Assembly (NCBI GenBank): GCA_964409355.1
Contig: CAYPDC010000077.1
Location: 1 to 18,730, forward strand
DNA length: 18,730 nt
From: PCC-10605 sp964409355
GTDB taxonomy: Bacteria; Cyanobacteriota; Cyanobacteriia; Cyanobacteriales; Cyanobacteriaceae
Reading direction: 5' to 3'
The translations under genes were made by a program, and so were the position numbers. Below are positions 15,451 through 18,730 of the stretch, in pieces (the stretch's first letter is position 1; each line of letters starts with the position of its first letter). The notes below the pieces were generated by a model. That model worked only from the letters and a program-made list of their open reading frames with translations. It was not told the DNA's origin and did not search any database.

Positions 15451-17124
15451 CTAATATTTTTCAACGTTATTTTCTTGTCGAAATTGCTCGATCGCATCTT
15501 TTAATTTATCACTAGAATTTCCTGTAATAAAACTTAATTTAAACTCCTGATTCTCACTGAGATATTCTGCGTAGGAAGATTGTAAATAAGGGAGAAAATA
15601 TTGATTATTATTGAGATGAACTTCAAAAAAAGCAAGGCTAATCCCCTTCACATAAGCACCAATTAAATCTTGGGGCGGAAAAGTAAAGTGGAGAGTAGAA
15701 TCAAGAGCCTCTTTAATACCACCGTCAATTTCGTTAAAATTAACGTGGGCTTGTCCTTCGATTAATGCCCAATATTTATTATCACTACTTAACCAAGTAA
15801 AAGGTATAGCTTGTTCAAAGGCGGGAGGGGTAGCTGGATCGTCACTCCCGGAACCCATAAGAACAGGAATACTAATTTGACTGAGCCCTTTTTCCCCAAA
15901 AATAAAACGATTAACGGGATTTCCTGCAAATACTGCGGTTACTCTGGGATCTCGAAAGCTATAATCTTCTCTGGGTAGTTTTAAGGCTTGACACTGTAAT
16001 AAAATGGCTGGATCCAAACCACTAAAGAGGCGATCGCACCATTGCTGTAAATAGTCAAAATCAATAGTAGCACCCCCTACAGCTAAAGCCGTATAACCAC
16101 CGAAAGAATGTCCTGAAACTCCTATATTTTTGAGGTTCAGTTTTCCTTGAAATTCACTTTGATTACGTCTTTCTAATTCATCGATTACAAAACTAATATC
16201 TAAGGGGCGATCAATAAATTCATTCTCAGCAAATATATTTTTATTAAAACCCTCAAACATTTCTTGTAGGTAAATAATGTCACTACCAACGTGCTGGGGA
16301 GCAACAACCAAGAAACCATTAGAGGCTAAATGATTCAAAGTATCAGCGTAATCCTCTGGGCGAGAAGATAAACCATGGGAAAAGACAATGACTGGAACCT
16401 CCCCCGACACCCCTTGAGGAGCAAAAACATCCACATAAAAAGTGCGATCGCGCTTAGAATCTGTCACCTGCCACTTTTCTCGTTTAACTTGATATTTGCC
16501 ATTTTTTGTAATATTTGATAAAGTAGAGTAGTCAACCACAGGATTTGTTTGGGCTTCTTCCTCAGTCCAAGTACGCATTTTGGTTACTAACAGATTGGTT
16601 GCGTCTAATACTTTTTCAGTATATTCAACCGCCCCCATAATTCCTTCCCCTTGTATTTGTAAATTAGTAGGGTATTTTTTCAAAATATTAAGTAAAGTAA
16701 AACCAGAAGGATCTAAAGCCGATTGTACGATCGCACCTCGTAAAGCAATACCGCCATTTTCTCCCCCTTCAAGATTAATCGCCCTACCTAAACGAAGAAT
16801 AATATCCTCTCCCATATCGGTATTAAAAAACCGAGAAACTTTAACTCCATCTAAAGGAACTTTTTTTGTCAAAGCATCTCTAAATTTTTGCTGTTCTTTT
16901 GGACTAATTCTGTTTAAATACTGTCCTAAATCTTCATTGATTGTACCATCTTGAGCAAATAAGACTAAAGACTCTACTTCCACAGATAATTTGAGCGGTC
17001 CATAAGTAAATAATAATTTTTCTGCTGCTCTTACAGGTAAAGAAGTTAGAAAAACAGAAGTTAATCCAAGTAAAAACATAGATAATTTTGATTTATGATG
17101 ATCCTTTTTTTTAAATGTAAACAT
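15451..17124 (-). CDS. DUF1400-containing alpha/beta hydrolase, exported
   Basis: A 557-residue protein with a basic N-terminus and signal peptide (about 14-33, ending LPVRAA). Residues 34 to about 165 fit the DUF1400 domain found in cyanobacterial hydrolases (LLFTYGPLKLSVEVESLVLFAQDGTI and SRFF near 97-100). The hydrolase domain then runs from about 215: oxyanion-hole VIVFSHGLSSRPEDYA (245-260), nucleophile elbow GVSGHSFGGYTALAVGG (Ser340), acid GSGSDDPATPP (Asp428 or Asp429) and catalytic His460 in EGQAHVNF. This resembles platelet-activating-factor acetylhydrolase and chlorophyllase-type lipases or esterases. It probably acts in the periplasm; the substrate is unknown. It is monocistronic, with an AT-rich upstream region reaching the MITE at 17220. 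Triad complete and assignment good. Confidence 0.92.
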   Translation of the reverse strand: MFTFKKKDHHKSKLSMFLLGLTSVFLTSLPVRAAEKLLFTYGPLKLSVEVESLVLFAQDGTINEDLGQYLNRISPKEQQKFRDALTKKVPLDGVKVSRFFNTDMGEDIILRLGRAINLEGGENGGIALRGAIVQSALDPSGFTLLNILKKYPTNLQIQGEGIMGAVEYTEKVLDATNLLVTKMRTWTEEEAQTNPVVDYSTLSNITKNGKYQVKREKWQVTDSKRDRTFYVDVFAPQGVSGEVPVIVFSHGLSSRPEDYADTLNHLASNGFLVVAPQHVGSDIIYLQEMFEGFNKNIFAENEFIDRPLDISFVIDELERRNQSEFQGKLNLKNIGVSGHSFGGYTALAVGGATIDFDYLQQWCDRLFSGLDPAILLQCQALKLPREDYSFRDPRVTAVFAGNPVNRFIFGEKGLSQISIPVLMGSGSDDPATPPAFEQAIPFTWLSSDNKYWALIEGQAHVNFNEIDGGIKEALDSTLHFTFPPQDLIGAYVKGISLAFFEVHLNNNQYFLPYLQSSYAEYLSENQEFKLSFITGNSSDKLKDAIEQFRQENNVEKY

Positions 17125-17219
17125 TTGAGCTTATTTTTGTGAAAATTTTATTCCTATTATATCAATATTTTTAACAGTTTAAATTTATTATAAAACTAAA
17201 ATTAAAATAAATTTACATA

Positions 17220-17322
17220 TAGCAATAAGTTATGATTTGTGAGAGTTTTAGACTAAAAATTTACCCCCTTATTAAGGGGGATTAGGGGGGATCTAATTCT
17301 CCTGACTTATTCCTAATTGCAA
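17220..17322 (-). mobile_element. TA-flanked MITE, copy A (103 bp)
   Basis: The element begins TAGCAAT after a TA at 17218-17219 and ends ATTGCAA before a TA at 17323-17324. Its left end (TAGCAAT, then TGATTTGTGAGA) matches the reverse complement of the right end of copy B. Its right end, read in reverse, matches the left end of copy B (GCAAT, AGGAAT, AGTCA, GAGAA). The two copies are thus the same family in opposite orientation. The core is a different hairpin, CCCCCTTATTAAGGGGG at 17264-17280. It abuts the Uma2 stop codon. Confidence 0.7.
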
Positions 17323-17325
17323 TAC

Positions 17326-17970
17326 CTAACCATTCATATTAAGTTGTTCCACAAAACGGGAATGTTTTTCTGAGTTTAATTGTTGTTGTAAAATTGATAA
17401 AACGTTGGCTAGATCATATTGTAAAAGAGAATTTACAGCTAAGATTAATCTGGGGAAGATTTGACTTTCAATTAATCCCTCAGAATCAGGCTTGAAAGTG
17501 AGATATTTTCCTTCATGAAGATAAAACCAATCTATTTTTTGATCATATAGCAATCAGGAATCAGTCATGAGAACATAATACTATCTGCCCTCACCCCCAA
17601 CCCCTCTCCCAGAGGGCGAGGGGAGAATCGTTTTCCATTAAAATCTCACAAATCATTCCTGATTGCTATATACCTGCCAAACGATATATTCTTTCACTCC
17701 GTGACGGCGATAAACCTGTAATTTATCGTGTAAATCATAAGAAGCTGTCGAACCTGCTATTTCGACAATTAATTCGGGCGCACCTTCGATATGATCGTCT
17801 TTACTGATTCTTGATCGTCCACCTTTTTTGATCCTCATAAGGGCATCAGGTTGAGGTTGATTGTCTAAGTCTAATCTGATGGTAGCATTATCGGCGACAT
17901 CGGATAAAATAGTGAAGATGGTTAAAAAAACTGCGATCGCAAAAATAAAGGGTTTATGAGATAGTTTCAT
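17326..17970 (-). pseudogene. Uma2 family (DUF820) endonuclease, disrupted
   Basis: Uma2 proteins have a PD-(D/E)XK nuclease fold and are abundant in cyanobacteria; their role is unsettled. Two minus-strand pieces together match the family. Piece one starts at an ATG at 17970 with a good AGGAG site. It contains ADNATIRLDLDNQPQPDALM, then GAPELIVEIAGSTASYDLHD and KLQVYRRHGVKEYIVWQVY, then breaks into SNQE and stop inside the MITE. Piece two resumes at Asp-Gln-Lys-Ile-Asp-Trp-Phe and runs through VLSILQQQLNSEKHSRFVEQL to TAG at 17326. The putative catalytic residues (Asp in QPQPD, Glu in ELIVEI) remain. The gene also lacks about 50-70 N-terminal residues, including the usual ELIDG segment; KPFIFAIAVFLTIFTIL seems to be the remaining start. 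No missing part was found upstream. It is probably non-functional, though a short protein could still be made. Confidence 0.85.
17548..17668 (+). mobile_element. TA-flanked MITE, copy B (121 bp), inside Uma2
   Basis: Perfect 16-bp inverted ends, TATAGCAATCAGGAAT at 17546-17561 and its complement at 17655-17670, include the flanking TA. Deleting the 121-bp element and one TA joins TGG CAG GTA TAT to GAT CAA AAA ATA, giving W-Q-V-Y-D-Q-K-I, which is correct for Uma2. TA duplication and end structure point to IS630/Tc1-mariner-type mobilisation. The core is a GC-rich imperfect hairpin (CCCCTCTCCCAGAGGGCGAG at about 17604-17623). No transposase is encoded. Confidence 0.85.
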
Positions 17971-18044
17971 GATTTTACTCCTGTAAATATAATTTTGTTT
18001 ATCGATCCCCCCAACCCCCATTAATAAGTGAGGCTACTGAGTAG

Positions 18045-18086
18045 GGTGAGCATTGCCCACCAATTTCTGACAGGCAAGATGCCTGT
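18045..18086. repeat. Two palindromes in the Uma2-DUF2092 gap
   Basis: GGTGAGCATTGCCCACC (18045-18061) is the third copy of the GGTGGG family, preceded by GTAG as at 7871, with one stem mismatch. Nine bases later ACAGGCAAGATGCCTGT (18070-18086) forms a separate 7-bp hairpin with a 3-base loop. It sits one base beyond the DUF2092 stop codon. There is no T-run, so these look like dispersed repeats that may double as 3' hairpins. Confidence 0.6.
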
Positions 18087-18087
18087 T

Positions 18088-18654
18088 TTATGGTTCAGAA
18101 GGCAATATTTGTACCTTGAAATTATCTTCGGCAGGGGTAAAGGTAAAGGTATCTGGGGCAAAGGAAGGTTTAAAGTTCCAATTAGAAAATAACACCGTAT
18201 ATTGAGGGGCATTGGGTAGATTTTTATAGGTGACGATCGCCTTTTGAATTAGAGGAGGATTCTCTTGACTAATCCAGATTTGTCCATCCCAATCTTCGGT
18301 AACAATGAGTATTTGATCCGTTTCTTCTCGATTAACTAGGTTACTGCCAATGTATAAAGGTTCTTCTGCTATATTGTCTAGGATAGCACAAGGATTACTG
18401 GTAAATAAGTTCGCCATAGGGATGGTAAAACCGAATTTTTTCTCAATGGTGTTCAGCATTTCATCAATGTTGGCTGGTGCTTCTTTCGTGGCAAAAACTT
18501 TCAAAGCAGGAGAAAATAAGGTAAAAGATTTACCATCATAATAAAAACTTCTATTACCTTGATCTGCTACGGTGTCAACCCTTACCCCATTTGGTCTTCG
18601 TACCGAAACTGTTTTGTAACCCCCGTATTGTACTTTTGTGCCTGATGGGAGCAA
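18088..18654 (-). CDS. DUF2092 family protein, N-terminus missing
   Basis: The body matches the DUF2092 family of predicted periplasmic proteins, which resemble lipoprotein-carrier folds: KVQYGGYKTVSVRRPNGVRV, FYYDGKSFTLFSPALKVFAT, IDEMLNTIEKKFGFTIPMANLF, WDGQIWISQENPPLIQKAIVTYKN and an end FAPDTFTFTPAEDN. Family proteins are usually about 250 residues with a signal peptide. Here only 188 residues remain from a TTG at 18654, and no signal peptide is present. The frame stays open upstream for about 14 codons (KFSQFFVNSQ looks homologous) and then hits TAA; no ATG or signal sequence lies in the remaining 50 bp in any minus frame. Either the 5' part has been lost to a rearrangement, or a frameshift or insertion separates it beyond the window. 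I treat it as a probable remnant. Confidence 0.75.
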   Translation of the reverse strand: MLPSGTKVQYGGYKTVSVRRPNGVRVDTVADQGNRSFYYDGKSFTLFSPALKVFATKEAPANIDEMLNTIEKKFGFTIPMANLFTSNPCAILDNIAEEPLYIGSNLVNREETDQILIVTEDWDGQIWISQENPPLIQKAIVTYKNLPNAPQYTVLFSNWNFKPSFAPDTFTFTPAEDNFKVQILPSEP

Positions 18655-18678
18655 TTGACTGTTGACAAAAAACTGACT

Positions 18679-18712
18679 AAACTTAATTATAGTTTATTAT
18701 ATGATTAAGTTT
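18679..18712. repeat. Inverted repeat upstream of the DUF2092 frame
   Basis: AAACTTAAT (18679-18687) and ATTAAGTTT (18704-18712) form a 9-bp perfect inverted repeat with a 16-bp AT-rich loop. The in-frame TAA that closes the DUF2092 frame lies in the loop (about 18694-18696). It could be an inserted element end, an operator or a terminator of a plus-strand unit ending here; the sequence does not decide. Confidence 0.4.
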
Positions 18713-18730
18713 TATGGTTTATAGACCCCA

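Noticed and set aside
18021..18212. A 63-codon minus-strand frame overlapping the DUF2092 3' end
   Set aside because: It is out of frame with a convincing family match and runs through palindromic repeats.

Overview
The window looks like chromosomal DNA of a low-GC cyanobacterium, possibly close to Geminocystis or Cyanobacterium. The evidence is the AT-rich composition, at least nine copies of the HIP1 octamer GCGATCGC (for example 778, 3494, 4677, 6164, 12793, 14003, 16030, 16444, 17933), several cyanobacterial protein families (DUF2808, DUF1400, DUF2092, Uma2) and many short palindromic or tandem repeats between genes. The genus is a guess. No tRNA, rRNA, CRISPR array or transposase gene was seen.

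Layout. Nearly everything reads on the minus strand. Positions 1-5644 hold housekeeping genes: an 8-bp tandem repeat, APS kinase (cysC), an alpha/beta hydrolase, a MITE-like element and the chromosome-partition ATPase smc. Positions 5936-9260 hold envelope genes: an outer-membrane barrel protein with a long coiled coil inside it, a repeat-filled gap, a secreted protein of an unnamed family and a MarC-type membrane protein. Positions 9388-13952 hold a closely spaced five-gene run. In transcription order it encodes a four-helix membrane protein, a DUF2808 protein, two small cysteine-bearing secreted proteins and a large exported type I sulfatase. Divergent to it at 14399 is the window's only convincing plus-strand gene, an AraC-family regulator. 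Positions 15451-18730 hold a DUF1400 hydrolase, an Uma2 nuclease pseudogene and a DUF2092 protein lacking its N-terminus.

The most coherent functional unit is the AraC regulator plus sulfatase run. The 443-bp divergent gap carries a direct repeat (TGCCAT twice, 10 bp apart) of the spacing AraC proteins use. It sits where a -35 box would be for a plausible minus-strand -10 element. I infer a regulated module that exports a sulfatase with several partners to the periplasm or cell surface; substrate and inducer cannot be read from the sequence.

The clearest molecular event is in the Uma2 gene. A 121-bp element with inverted ends and a TA duplication splits the reading frame, and removing it in silico restores the codons exactly. 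A second member of the same family, inverted and with a different internal hairpin, lies right after the stop codon of the same gene. The two together suggest a small IS630/Tc1-like MITE family with conserved ends and an exchangeable core.
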